A stretch of 64,000 nucleotides of DNA from Homalodisca vitripennis (GCF_021130785.1 NC_060211.1:26521001-26585000), one strand, 5' to 3'; shown: positions 32,181 to 43,705, counted from the stretch's first letter. Numbers and translations: made by a program. The notes: generated from the sequence alone by a model not told the origin.

Positions 32181-32580
32181 CAGTTTTTTTAACTGTGAGA
32201 AACCCAATTTTTGTTTTTTTTACTAATGTAAACGTCAAGTGAGGAAGTTTCAAGCTTCCATATTAGCAACTTAGCTAAACACAGAAGTAAAAAAAAACAT
32301 TACACTTTGTAAAAGAGTTACATATATTGTAACCATGGATTTAGGATACTGATGACTTTTTAAAACAATAAGGGATACAAATCTTCATGAGGAATAAATT
32401 GTTTAGGAATTTGAAGGAACTAAAATACGAAGTTTCCATTAATTATGAAAACCTTTTTTGGTTTCTTAGAATTGTCAACAGCACTTTAATCCTCGGGTCT
32501 GTCAGACTGAAAACTACAGGAGGAGGTTTAAAATATTTTCTGAACAAAGAGAAATTGAACATATTGTTTATTACGTAAAC
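32181..32580. other. A+T-rich spacer
   Basis: Overlapping short frames on both strands (32387-32578 +, 32443-32631 -). I see no gene. Confidence 0.45.
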
Positions 32581-34003
32581 CATATTCTCAGTCGTAACAG
32601 CAATGGCAGACGTTGTTGGGGTGAATATCATCGCATAATACTCTGGTCGATTATACTATGTGCAGTAATGTACAGGAAGAATCTTTCTTCTTTTGTGTTT
32701 AAACTCTGTACCTGGTCGTAAATGACAATCGTTCGTTTCATGCAAGTAATTGAACAAAAACATATTCTCAGTCGTAACAGCAATGGCAGACGTTGGGGTG
32801 AATATCATCGCATAATACTCTGGTCGATTATACTATGTGCAGTAATGTACAGGAAGAATCTTTCTTCTTTTGTCTTTAAACTCTGTACCTGGTCGTAAAT
32901 GACAATCGTTCGTTTCATGCAAGTAATTGAACAAAAACATATTCTCAGTCGTAACAGCAATGGCAGACGTTGGTTGGGGTGAATATCATCGCATAATACT
33001 CTGGTCGATTATATTATGTGCAGTAATGTACAGAAAGAATCTTTCTTCTGTTGTGTTTAAACTCTGTACCTGGTCGCAAATGACAATCGTTCGTTTCATG
33101 CAAGTAATTGAACAAAAAGATATTCCCAGTCGTAACAGCAATGGCAGACGTTGGGGTGAATATCATCGCATAATACTCTGGTCGATTATACTATGTGCAG
33201 TAATGTACAGGAAGAATCTTTCTTCTGTTGTGTTTAAACTCTGTACCTGGTCGTAAATGACAATCGTTCGTTTCATGCAAGTAATTGAACAAAAACATAT
33301 TCCCAGTCGTAAGCAGCAATGGCAGACGTTGGGGTGAATATCATCGCATAATACTCTGGTCGATTATACTATGTGCAGTAATGTACAGGAATAATCTTTC
33401 TTCTTTTGTGTTTAAACTCTGTACCTGGTCGTAAATGACAATCGTTCGTTTCATGCAAGTAATTGAACAAAAACATATTCTCAGTCGTAACAGCAATGGC
33501 AGACGTTGGGGTGAATATCATCGCATAATACTCTGGTCGATTATACTATGTGCAGTAATGTACAGGAAGAATCTTTCTTCTTTTGTGTTTAAACTCTGTA
33601 CCTGGTCGTAAATGACAATCGTTCGTTTCATGCAAGTAATTGAACAAAAACATATTCTCAGTCGTAACAGCAATGGCAGACGTTGTTGGGGTGAATATCA
33701 TCGCATAATACTCTGGTCGATTATACTATGTGCAGTAATGTACAGGAAAGAATCTTTCTTCTTTTGTGTTTAAACTCTGTACCTGGTCGTAAATGACAAT
33801 CGTTCGTTTCATGCAAGTAATTGAACAAAAACATATTCTCAGTCGTAACAGCAATGGCAGACGTTGTTGGGGTGAATATCATCGCATAATACTCTGGTCG
33901 ATTATACTATGTGCAGTAATGTACAGGAAGAATCTTTCTTCTTTTGTGTTTAAACTCTGTACCTGGTCGTAAATGACAATCGTTTTTTTCATGCAAGTTT
34001 CAA
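32581..34003. repeat. 178-bp tandem array (8 units)
   Basis: Units begin CATATTCTCAGTCGTAACAG at 32581, 32761, 32938, 33118, 33296, 33474, 33651 and 33832. Each contains GGTGAATATCATCGCATAAT, ACTCTGGTCGATTATAC, ATGTGCAGTAATGTACAG and CTGTACCTGGTCGTAAATG. Copies are nearly identical; unit length toggles between 177 and 180-181 mainly by a TTG insertion in GACGTTGTTGGGG versus GACGTTGGGG. High identity implies recent amplification or homogenisation. A 109-codon frame (32927-33256) exists because of the toggling and is not evidence for a gene. Confidence 0.97.
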
Positions 34004-34390
34004 GGAAAGCAAAATGACCACCATGTTTTCTCAACGTTTGCAAAGTTACTACTTAATTAGGATAATATATTTTAATAGGTACAATTTAATCTTCGGTTTC
34101 ATTGCGTATGAGGAACAGTTGCAGTTAAACAATCGCTATGAACAAATGCTGATACTTGTGCAAAACCGTCAGGAACAGTGGGTTAGGAGGCTAATTTACA
34201 CGCGGCGGCATATTCCACAGTTTTAACCACCTAACCAACCCTGGCTAAATGTACATTTGACACAGGTTGTAAACGGGACGTTCCTTCCCCGGTCGTTTTC
34301 ACTTTACGCTTTGTAAATAAAGACCAACATGTCTGTGTAAAGTTAGTGGGCAAGTTTTAACACAGATTCTACATCATTATTGATATACTC
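34004..34390. other. Short unassigned stretch
   Basis: The + strand frame 34014-34226 (70 codons, starting MTTMFSQRLQSYY) is polar and Gln/Arg-rich toward its end. I do not recognise it, and no splice or promoter signal supports it. Confidence 0.35.
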
Positions 34391-34394
34391 ATTA

Positions 34395-35265
34395 CGCTAC
34401 AAGAATGTGAAATGTCCGTTTTTGTGTATGCAAATATGAATCTAATTTTTTGTTAAAAGAAATATTGGGTCCAATGTCTCTAGGGTACATTGTAAAGAAC
34501 ACAATATTGGCTAATAAAATATTTACTTGCTTGATAATGTTCGAGCGATTAAGATATAAACAGAAATGAAACAGTACTGTTATGTTCATTAGCGTAGAAT
34601 ATATTGAACATTGAATATTAGTACATTTCGAGAAAAAAAATAAAAATAATACAAACTCACTAGAAATTTTAAATTATTACATTTTATTCATTTTCTAGAT
34701 ATGCTGAGGTACAAATTTAAGTAGGACACATACAAATGATACATTGTAAAACACATTGTACATACAGGATGACAAAATATCTATCTTCCTTGATAATGTT
34801 TAAGCGATTAGGACATAATCAGAAATTGAATAGTTCTGCTCTGCTTCATTGACTTAGAATATTACAATTTTAAAACATGAATATTTGTACGTTTTGAAAA
34901 GAATAAAAATTAAATGTCACTTCAAATTTTAAATTGTTACTTTTTATTCGTTTTGTAGATATTTTGAGGTACACATTTAAGTAGAGCACATAAAAAAACA
35001 CATTGTGTAAATGATAACACGATACTGTATATACAGGATGATAAAATTCTTACTATCTTCCTTGATAATGTTTGAGCGTTTAAGATAAAAACAGAAATAA
35101 AACAGTACTGCTATATTCATTGACAGAATATTACAATTTTGAACCATTAATATTCGTACGTTTGGAAAAGAATAAAAAATAAAAACTCACCTCAAATTTT
35201 AAATTACCACTTTTTATTCATTTTCTAGATATATAAAAGGTACAAATTTAAGTAGGGCACATAAA
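34395..35265. repeat. Three diverged ~270-bp tandem copies
   Basis: Each copy carries TTGATAATGTT followed by a GAGCGATTAAGA-type block, ACAGAAAT, ACAGTACTGCT or TAGTTCTGCT, TTTTAAATT and TTTTATTCATTTTCTAGATAT, then AAATTTAAGTAG and GCACAT. Copies start at about 34510, 34778 and 35055. No coding content. Confidence 0.8.
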
Positions 35266-35585
35266 AAGTGAGGCCTTTTAAATTATTTGGAAAAAGGATA
35301 GTTGTTACTGTTGATGGCTTAAGTTATATTCAAGATAAAAATAAACACAATTCCTTTACTTTAATCCTGATAATTTACTATAAATTGTTGATTGACATTA
35401 AGATTCTTTGGGCCTCAAAATATTTATATGGATTTCTTATTTTTATCTTATGCTATGTTGTATGTGGTAGGCTAATAACTCTTCAAGGTCATTAAGTGAA
35501 GGGAGGCGAATCACTGTGTTTTAAGGTACCCAACTATGATTTTGACCTTGAACTTGAACAGAATAAATAGAATAAAAGAAAGCTT
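35266..35585. other. Unassigned, possible retroelement 3' end
   Basis: The frame 35268-35495 is Ile/Leu/Tyr-rich and unrecognised. The end, TGACCTTGAACTTGAACAG followed by AATAAATAGAATAAAAG (to about 35578), looks like a short retroelement or transcript 3' tail. Confidence 0.3.
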
Positions 35586-35589
35586 ATTC

Positions 35590-36110
35590 AGAAACTGTTT
35601 GTTTTGTTCCTTTTCCAATAATGCCACAAAGGGAGAACAGGTGGAGGGGATTGTTGCCTGGAAATATTGAGAAATGTGCTCCCCCTTAAAGTATCATTAT
35701 CGATACCGACGACAGAAAAGTATGGATGGACAACCGGATGACAACCGAAACTTGTAATTTTGCCAGTAAACTCGGGAAAATCTTTGACCGGCAGTTCGCC
35801 GTGTGCGGGATAATCGCATCTCGCGGGGCGAGGAAGCCAGACCGCCTGAACCGAAGTCAGCAATACATCACCCCTTGTTATTTCAAGTACGGGCTGCACA
35901 TGTTGTTGCCTTTCATAATAATACCGTTCTCCCTCGACATTTGATCCCCGCACGTCTACGTCATGCGTCACCACAAAAACACCTCCCGCAATCGAATTCA
36001 CCGTAAAACAAACAGCGCCAGTGCCACCTCCGCTGCACGGAATCCCGGCTATTTGTTCGCGCCGGGACGCGCTTTTTATTGTGAGTCGCCCACTGAATTT
36101 TGATATTTTT
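35590..36110. promoter_or_regulatory. G+C-rich island, candidate conserved regulatory block
   Basis: About 500 bp are high in complexity and G+C against A+T-rich flanks. Features include TATCGATA near 35698 (a DREF-type site in flies), GGGATAATCGCATC, GATCCCCGCACG and CGCGCCGGGACGCGC near 36058. The 137-codon - strand frame (35588-36001) is the longest here but has no recognisable domain, and + frames (35726-35944, 35803-36006) overlap it. I favour a non-coding regulatory block, but an unrecognised exon cannot be excluded. Confidence 0.35.
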
Positions 36111-36639
36111 TGTTGGGCCGTGGTTTTAAATATCCTACGTTGTTGAAGATTGGGTTTCCGTGTCTGTATTAGCTAAAATGGGTTTATTTATCAATACCGG
36201 TACCATGTTTTGTATAAATTTATTTTGTTTTATACTATAAAGCTAAATTCATTTAACTTGATCGTATCAGTCGTTCAACACTTGTTTACGCACATTTTCC
36301 GTGGTTCTGTAACGTTTCTGATTGTTTTTAGCCACATTAATATTACATATTCTGTCAGGCAATATTGTAATTCAGGAAACAGACATGTTCTCTTTCAATC
36401 CGTGGACGACTATTTGTTGAGGTAAAGATACTTGAAATTCCATCATTTGTACGCAGTCCTTCGGCATCTGTAGGATACCGATGTGGTAAGTAAACTGAAG
36501 TAAACCCTCTGGAAATGTGAATCAAGAATCTGGAAATGTTGAATCAGATACGTAATATGTTAGATTTAAAACTAAGCCGGAATAGTTGTAGCTTTCTTAA
36601 ATGAATAGTTTATAGATTTGAGAATTCTAGCCACTCCCC
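36111..36639. other. Unassigned A+T-rich sequence
   Basis: A 71-codon frame (36210-36425) lacks any domain. I see nothing else. Confidence 0.45.
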
Positions 36640-37175
36640 AGAGGATTCACTTCTGGCTGTTTTATACCTTCCAGTTGAACCCGTAATGGGTACAGCAAAA
36701 CCCGACGTGTCAGTTAAATCTGGGCAACCTTATGGATGTCCAGGAGCGGTACCTCACTAACCGGAAATGTCGAGATTCGTGGTTGCAAGTGTAATTCGAT
36801 AGGTCTAGTCTCCTGCGGGAGATGACTGTTGGGAGTTGGTAGGGTTTGTTTCCTAAGCGTCAAAGGTTCTTGCTAACCTCAACAAGAGTATGCCACCCCC
36901 TGCCTGCTTTGACTGGAAAGGCTGCTTCAGTGCTGGTTTTCCCTTCTTCCGAGGGTGACATGACTTGAGATTAGTGCCCTCAAGTTTTCCTCATGAATCT
37001 TGACAGGATGCGGCCCCTACCCTAATTCCTAATTCTTCCTCATAGATCTCGATAGGAGGTGGACCTTACTCCCTAACGTTACCCATCCAGAATATCCTGT
37101 CACTCTGGAAGCAGCCAAAGGTCCTTATAGGATATAGGTGCAATTTTGTAAGCTTTTGGACCTAAAATAAAAAAA
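36640..37175 (+). repeat. Probable retroelement 3' untranslated region with A-tail
   Basis: The block is richer in G+C than its flanks and lacks frames. It contains two related phrases (CCTCATGAATCTTGACAGG at about 36990, CTCATAGATCTCGATAGGAG at about 37038) and ends in TTTTGGACCTAAAATAAAAA. A related phrase (ATATAGGAAGTGGGTCCTCA) closes the block at 47.64-47.92 kb, suggesting the same family. The assignment to a LINE is inference. Confidence 0.45.
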
Positions 37176-38058
37176 AAATTACTGACCACTTAAAGAATAA
37201 GGCAGACGCCAATCCGTGAAACTTTGCGTCTCTTTCCTTTTGGTGAGAATAGAACCCACGGTGGATATTCAAAATTTAGTTGATATAGATGTACGCATAT
37301 CAATGAATGGTACGAGTAACGTGTACACCGATTCCCCAAAACCGTTATTAGTTTTGGGCCATTCACTATTAAATTGTGTTCGTCGTTCCACTTCACAGAA
37401 TTGGTATGGCCTGAGGGTATTAGAGCAAGCTCATGTTTATCTGGCAGATACTCCTGTATTATCCACATTCTCGTGTTTCCGCAAGTAGACGGCTGCAGGA
37501 GAGACAGCGAATCACGTCGACTCGGACAGGAACATGTTTTGACTACACGGAATGAATAATGTAAACAGTCCTCAGGCGAAGGTATGAATACTGCCCGGAC
37601 CGTGTTCTTCCACAGTCCACACGGGCTGTGTCGCTGCTCTAGTTTTCTATACTACAAAGAATTACCTTAGTATACCTGTGTGCTTGTTGTAACAAATGTA
37701 ACATTGTAATTCACTTGTTAATTATTTTTTGTTAATTTCATAAAAGTGAGCTCCAGGACATGTGTAATCAATCTACAGGTTGTAATCTCGAATCGGTTCA
37801 TGATTTTAAAACCGTGATTTACCGAAGCATGATTACGAACATACTTGAGCATCCATAATATGAGTATCTGATGACTAGTTTTCTTCGAATGTTATGGATG
37901 CAAAATCTACACTTGACAAAGATTTCATGGTTTAGAAATACATTTCTCTTATGAAAGCTGCTAAAAAATTCGAGACAATGCTGCAATACTACTTCTCTAT
38001 ACTACGGTCTTTTTAACCTTACCTGTAGACACATATATTTTGGGAAGTGTTGATTCAA
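37176..38058. other. Unassigned sequence
   Basis: Overlapping 90-92-codon frames on both strands (37190-37468 -, 37216-37488 +) match nothing. Most of the rest is A+T-rich. Confidence 0.4.
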
Positions 38059-38247
38059 TGTGAATGTTAGGTTTGCTCCATTTCACCTTTGTCTTAGGCC
38101 AACGTTTGAAATCTGAAGCTGTCACAGACTTGACTCTTGGAATCTGGAGTCCACGTTCGCCCAGATACTAAGAGTCAAGTCTGTGACAGGTCAGAGGTCA
38201 GACGCTGCACTGAGCGGAGGGAGAAATGGATCTAAAAATTTGTATTA
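38059..38247. mobile_element. Palindromic miniature element, copy 1
   Basis: The outer arms (GCTCCATTTCACCTTTGTC on the left; GATCCATTTCTCCCTCCGC when the right arm is read in reverse) are diverged inverted repeats. The inner arms are perfect: CTGTCACAGACTTGACTCTT at 38119-38138 pairs with 38170-38189, and ATCTGG pairs with CCAGAT further in. The related copy at 50.4 kb shares TTTGAAATCT, GAGTCAAGTCTG and GATGCTGCAC-type phrases. Transcribed RNA would fold into a long hairpin with a loop of under 20 nt. Confidence 0.8.
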
Positions 38248-38514
38248 CTTGTACACAATGCACTATTTGGTAACATCGTTTGACTTGGATTAGATTTTTC
38301 CTTTTTCACCCTCCTAAATCGACTTTTCCTCCTAGAATGTTCGCTCTTCCCCCTTTCTTGTGCGCTCTTGTGATTCCGACGAAATATCTCTCCCACTCGT
38401 CCAGCTCCTGTAGTAACTAAGTTGGAACGGCTTTATGTTAATTTCCTTCTGGATACTACATAAAATATGCCTAAAAGTATGAATATCACATGAATACAAT
38501 AACAAGTCTGTTTA
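38248..38514. other. Short spacer
   Basis: A pyrimidine-rich strand (38300-38400) followed by A+T-rich DNA. I see no gene. Confidence 0.4.
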
Positions 38515-38945
38515 ATTCAATTCAATTCAAATAACTTTATTTGTATCATACAAAAAGAAGCCCCCCCCCTTGTTTTTTTTATAATGTACAAAAGGGCGAA
38601 TTTAGAGCCATAAGGCCATGGATTACAATGAACCCTAATACTACTACATTTAAAATAAAACAAAATTATATAATAAAGGTCTATTTGAGAATTTAATACA
38701 CATACATTCATACAATACATTCATACACACATTCATTAGCACCCCATCCATCCTCCAAGACCTACCCCAACTAACCCATCGCTGACATCGTTTCAAGCAA
38801 TTAAAGCTTTCAGGAAAGCTGTAAACCGGTTTAGACTCCCTACTCACTTAATGTAGTTAGGAAGGGAATTTCATGTTCGGCAAACAGTAACGACAAATGA
38901 TTTATTATAAGTGGAGATGCGGTAGCGAAGGATAAAAATATGTTT
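38515..38945 (-). mobile_element. Dead LINE 3' end
   Basis: On the minus strand a decayed ORF2 C-terminus (38942-38793) is followed by a 280-bp 3' untranslated region ending TACAAATAAAGTTATTTG and then an AATTG-type pentamer repeat. An AATAAA signal running into a short tandem tail is a common LINE 3' end. A run of 9 C interrupts it at 38561-38569. Confidence 0.75.
38793..38942 (-). pseudogene. Non-LTR ORF2 C-terminal relic
   Basis: Fifty codons on the minus strand read YRISTYNKSFVVTVCRT, a TGA, NSLPNYIK, a TGA, then GSLNRFTAFLKALIA and a TGA. The family pattern is '...S.......T...WNSLP..I....S...FK..L'. The first internal TGA sits where the conserved Trp normally stands (TGG to TGA). Two in-frame stops before the natural end show the copy is dead. 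Confidence 0.75.
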
Positions 38946-39867
38946 ATACTCTGATGTGACAAAATATCATTTTATAGGCTGAACGAATTAACATTTTCTT
39001 TTACTTACAAACTCTCAAGACCTTTTTACTCAAAAACGTTTTACATAAATTAGAAGCTTACCTTATTAGATTTTGTAATTAAGACTCGAAATGAAAAAGA
39101 AACAAGCTAATATGATACATCATACGGAATTTTAAGGCGATAGAATATGTTCGTTCCTCTTACTCCAAGATTGCGAAATTTGATTTCGGTAAATTAGTTT
39201 TTTGAATTTTTAAAGCGATCGCTAACCTATAAATTGTGCGATTTTCGAATCGTTTAGGTTGTTGATCTATCAACACATAAACTCCTCTATTGTCGTCCTT
39301 GTCCATTAGCGAGATTACAGTGTTGACAACTTGACAAGAGCTAATGTCTTGGGTTTTATAAGTGCTGACAATTACCTGCTAGTTGCGCAATGACAGGGAG
39401 ATAAGTTGTCACTCACAACTGAACAGTCGTATTGTTTCTTGTAGCTTTATCAGTGTGTGATAACGTCAGGTTTATGTAACCTACTCCTACGGAATGGTCT
39501 CTAAGAATGGTTTCTAACTATATTACTTTCTTATAGAAACTGTTTTTCGATGAGGAGAAATTTGCACTAGAGCAATGTTTTTAGCAATAAAACTTACTCG
39601 TTGATTTAGTACTGCATGTTTGTATGCAGAAGGTTTATTAAGGGCCAACAAGGCCTTTTTAAAAATCACGTTGCTGTCCATCCGTCTATCCGTCAGAACG
39701 ATAACTCTTGGTGGAAATGAATGTCTTTTAATTTTGGAGTCTAAAAGGAACAGGTCCGTCCGTCTATACTATAGCTCTCCCTTCGATTCTCAGTTGTATC
39801 GGAGTGTTCTATAGAAGACGTGAATTTGAGTTGAAAAATCATATTAATATATTTTCCCTATAGGTTA
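38946..39867. other. Unassigned A+T-rich sequence
   Basis: Around 39640-39790 the phrases AGGGCCAACAAGGCC and CCGTCTATCCGTCAG recall the (TCTG/TCCG)n part of the dispersed repeat at 7.1 and 52.3 kb, but the match is partial. No gene is evident. Confidence 0.4.
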
Positions 39868-40749
39868 TACATACATGCTGTTCATTTGAAAACTTCAAAC
39901 TTATATTAAAAGACTTATAGCCCAAGTATCAAAATTCTGTAAACGGGAGTGTATAGTACTAATTGAGGGGAAAAAATGATTTTCAAAATGGAGGTGCTCA
40001 CCCTTGGACTACCCAAAGTCCAAATTTTGAAATGTCAAACAATTTAAAGTGACCCCACAAAAAAAAACAAACAAAAAAAACACAGGGTGTTACGTCTGGA
40101 GACCTTGCCGGCCACTTAATTGATCCTCTTCGCACAGGAAGAGCGTAATGTAAAGGAGCTCCATGTTGTTGAAAATAAAACATTTTTTGTGGGGTCACTT
40201 GAAATCAGTAGTTTTTAAAACACATCCCACTGGTGTCCAAGACTTGAAAACAGGATCACTGCTGAGTGCAGAACTTAACCAGAGAAACTTTTAGAAAGGT
40301 TAGCAAGAATTTGAAAATATGTTATTTTTTGCTTGAACAACAATGGCTACCAATTTGAGCATTTGATTTGAAGTTTACAAAAGGATTTACAACAGTATTC
40401 AGTGAGTAATTTTGTTGTTATTAGCAGTAGTTTGTAGACTAATAATTGTTGTGTAATAAATTACATTATTGGCTGCTGATACCAAAAGGCTTGTCCGATT
40501 TCAATTTTTTTCACCAAAATACTGCATTTTATGAGCTTCAATTTAAGGTGTCATGAGGTATTAGTTGCCATTTCAAAATTTTGGCTTTGGGTATGGGGAG
40601 GGGCATGGGTGTGAGCACCCCCATTATGAAAATAATTTGTTTTTTGTTCTCCCATTTAGTACTATACACTCCTGTTTACAGAATTCTGATATTTAGGCTA
40701 CAAGTTTTTTAATACGAGTTTGATATTTCAAATGAACACCTTGAATATA
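39868..40749. mobile_element. DNA transposon with long inverted repeats (~880 bp)
   Basis: The left arm (about 39868-40040) and right arm (about 40555-40749, read in reverse) share GTTCATTTGAAA, TATTAAAA or variant, ATTCTGTAAAC, GGGAGTGTATAGTACTAA or close, GGTGCTCAC, CCCAAAG and AAATTTTGAAATG in the same order. Arms of about 170-190 bp are long for the mariner class. The outermost bases are approximate; a TA flank is plausible on both sides. The interior holds a damaged transposase on the minus strand. Confidence 0.85.
40040..40198 (-). pseudogene. Mariner/Tc1-type transposase relic, catalytically dead
   Basis: The minus strand reads FQQHGAPLHYALPVRR, then GSIKWPARSPDVTPC, then FFLWGH. Arthropod mariner-like transposases have FQQDGAPPH, an intervening 'W...PGRWIG', then 'WP.RSPDLTP.D/EFFLWG'. 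Here the catalytic Asp of QQD is His, the roughly 15-residue linker with RWIG is deleted, and the final acidic residue after TP is replaced, with extra residues from a T-rich expansion. The catalytic triad is therefore broken at two points. Confidence 0.85.
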
Positions 40750-43225
40750 TAAATAAAGAATGCAATATTTGTTTCAAATCAACAAATTGAATAATCACTT
40801 TCAATTTGACACAGCGATTGTATCCGAACCAACTTGAGCACAAGAAAGTATTCAATCTTGCATCCTGCGGATCAACTCACATCCTTATAGAAATCTGGGT
40901 TGCACTTCCACTTTCTCTCAGTGTCAATAATCCCAATCACGTGTGCACATTTTCTTACGATGTTTTCCAATTGAGTGGTTGGCTCTCGAGTGGCACAGAT
41001 CTTCAGACGCCGCGTTCGTCTTTTTACGAGGGGTTTTCATTATTTTCCAGCTCAGTTCGCATTCTTCCAGAATATTGATCCTTGATTATCCACTCCAAAA
41101 AGTCTTAATTTGACTACAATACTGCTCGAATTTCATATAATTTAGAGCTTACTCCCAATCTGCTTTATCTTTATTTATCAGTATTTTTAATTTTTCAAAG
41201 TACCGTAATACATTATATAGAGGGATTCAGGAATACTGCTTAATGTTACGTATCCATTAAAAAAATTATGTATTTCATTAATATTAAACAAATAGCATTC
41301 TAGCTTTAAATTTTCTCAGACTGAGCATTTTTTTATTATTAAACATTGAAATTGGCTAATGTACATCATACTATGTTTTTTTAGTTTAATTTGAGTTTAA
41401 CACTTCGTTACAGATCGATATTTTATTGAGTTTTTTACCATAATGATTTTTGAAACCAAAAGCTTTTATTACAGTAAATAATTCCAAAAACACACATTTG
41501 CAATCATTTTTGACGACTAAAAGATGTTTTGCGTTTTATAGTTTGGATTTAAAAATTCTTTACCAAGGAATAAACATATTATAACCCTTTCTACGTTGCA
41601 GTTTATGAACTAGTTTCAAACGTATTCTTGTACTTACGAAGTCGTCCCTTCGAACTGCAATAAAGGAAGGTGCTTAGGTGCACAGTTTCTTACTAAATTT
41701 GAAGTATAAATATAGTTCGAGGAATCCCAACTTTTTTACTGCACAGTTTTAGCCCAGACGAGGCTAGTGGGGGGGGAGGTATTAATATTGTACTCTGTAC
41801 AGCCCGTCGCTGACGACACTCAAGGGTCGGGACTCGGGATAGCCGTGGATCAGTAATTGAAACGTTGCGTTGCCGAGTGTTTGTGTAGGACAAGTGCCTG
41901 TCTACTCACTCCATCATTTGATACAACCCGGTCTGGAGTCCGTCTTGTTATTACGGTTTCCATTACAAAGATGACATATCGTGTTACTATAATCGTACGT
42001 ATAGAGTTGACTTGTAGCAGGGATCGATTTATAATTGAGTATTTATCCTGAAATCCTGACGCGCCGTGGATACTGCGATAAAACAAATAGTACATTGTGA
42101 TTAAGTTTTCGATTCTCACCACGCCCTTAACATCGCTAAAGTAATTTAGAGATTGTTCGACCGCACCTTGGGAGCTAGACGATCAAAAGATGTTAAACTG
42201 GAAAGGCAGATCCAATAATGCACATCCGCTTATAAAATGGAGGTAGCGGATTTGTATTATACTCACACAAATCAGTGAGAAAATTATTTTCACCACTTTG
42301 CTGCCAGCTTTCTTATAGTTTAACGCTGTCTCAATCGTAACGTCAATTTCTTTCTTGTTTATTTCAAGTACGTGAAGTATGAGGTTTGGACAGTCATTAG
42401 GATAGTGTCCAGAGACTCCAGTGTCCAACTGGAAGGATGGTAAACAAGCCCGAGGTTTAGTGCAGTGATAACAGTGTTTGTGCTGTCCCTCACTTGTTTA
42501 CAGGCCCAGTCAGTAAACGTTAACTAAAGCATAATACGCACTAATATTTGTTTTGTTTTGTTTTATAGATGCCACGTGTCAGTTATGATATTCTGCGGGT
42601 CTGAGAATCCTTTGAGATTTAAAAGTTGTTTGGCAGCTGGAGTAGGTATGCCACACGTGTACTATCGACGTCTAATAACTGGCCAAAGCTGGCGATTGGC
42701 CACAGACAAAGTGAAAGTTAAATGCAAAATCTGCGCTTAATCGAATGTGTTGGCCTAATTAATCCAAGGCATTTGGTACTAAAAATAACGTGGCACACAA
42801 TACCTACACTCTGGAGCATGACACAGTAAATTATGTCTCAAGGCTAGAAACAAATATTTTAACAATTTTTAATATGCAAATCAGTATTACAATAATACAA
42901 TTAAGTGTACAATGTAACGTCTCTGAAGTAAATTTAGAAATGAAACGCCTGCTTCAAATATTGTTAATATAAAATTGTATAGTAACTACCAATTAACTAA
43001 TAAAATATGGAAAATAACGAATAATTAGTAGTTAAGTTAACGTTAATATTAGTTATGACTATGTATTATCTCGTAATAAAAGTATACTGATATAAAAGTA
43101 TTTTAGTTTTCTCTTTAATTGACCAGGGTTTCTTTTGAACAAACGATTTATGACTAGATAATGTTGAATTTGACTTCCATTTTAAGTCATTAAAACAATT
43201 GAATACGTTGAATGCATTTTAATAC
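40750..43225. other. Unassigned sequence
   Basis: Contains a 90-codon + strand frame (40806-41078), G+C-richer patches (41750-41960 with a run of 8 G at 41769-41776) and a - strand frame 41850-42122, none recognised. At 42550-42568 a TTTTGTTTTGTTTTATAG acceptor precedes a + strand frame ending at 42740, but no supporting donor or family was found. The rest is A+T-rich. Confidence 0.4.
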
Positions 43226-43705
43226 GTGTTAGAAGAAAGTATACTTATACTAAAATTTAGAAGAAAGTGTACTTATAATACGTATTAGAAGAAAGTATAC
43301 ATATGATAAATGTTATAAGAAAGTATACTTATAATACGTGTTAGAAGAAAGTATACTTGTAATAAACGTTAGAAGAAAGTATACATAGTATAAATGTTAG
43401 AAGAAAGTATACTTATAATACGTATTAAAAGAAAGTATACATATGATAAATGTTAGAAGAAAGTATACTTATAATACGTGTTACAAGAAAGTATACTTAT
43501 AATAAATGTTAGAAGAAAGTATACATATGATAAATGTTAGAAGAAAGTATACTTGTATACTTACGTGTTAGAAGAAAGTATACTACTTATAATAAATGTT
43601 AGAAGAAACTATACTTATAATACTTGTTAGAAGAAAGTATACATATGATAAATGTTAGAAGAAAGTATACTTATAATAAGTGTTAGAAGAAAGTATACTT
43701 AAAAC
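43226..43705. repeat. 26-30-bp tandem array with GTATAC palindromes (~17 units)
   Basis: The unit is GTTAGAAGAAAGTATAC plus TTATAATAC, CATATGATAAAT or TTATAATAAAT tails. Two tail types tend to alternate. Nearly every unit keeps the GTATAC palindrome. No frame stays open. Confidence 0.95.

Noticed and set aside
32927..33256. 109-codon repeated protein in the 178-bp array
   Set aside because: Units alternate between lengths that shift the frame; only one pair of units happens to stay open.
42569..42740. Exon after the TTTTGTTTTGTTTTATAG acceptor
   Set aside because: The acceptor is good, but there is no clear donor or poly-A signal, and the peptide is unrecognised.
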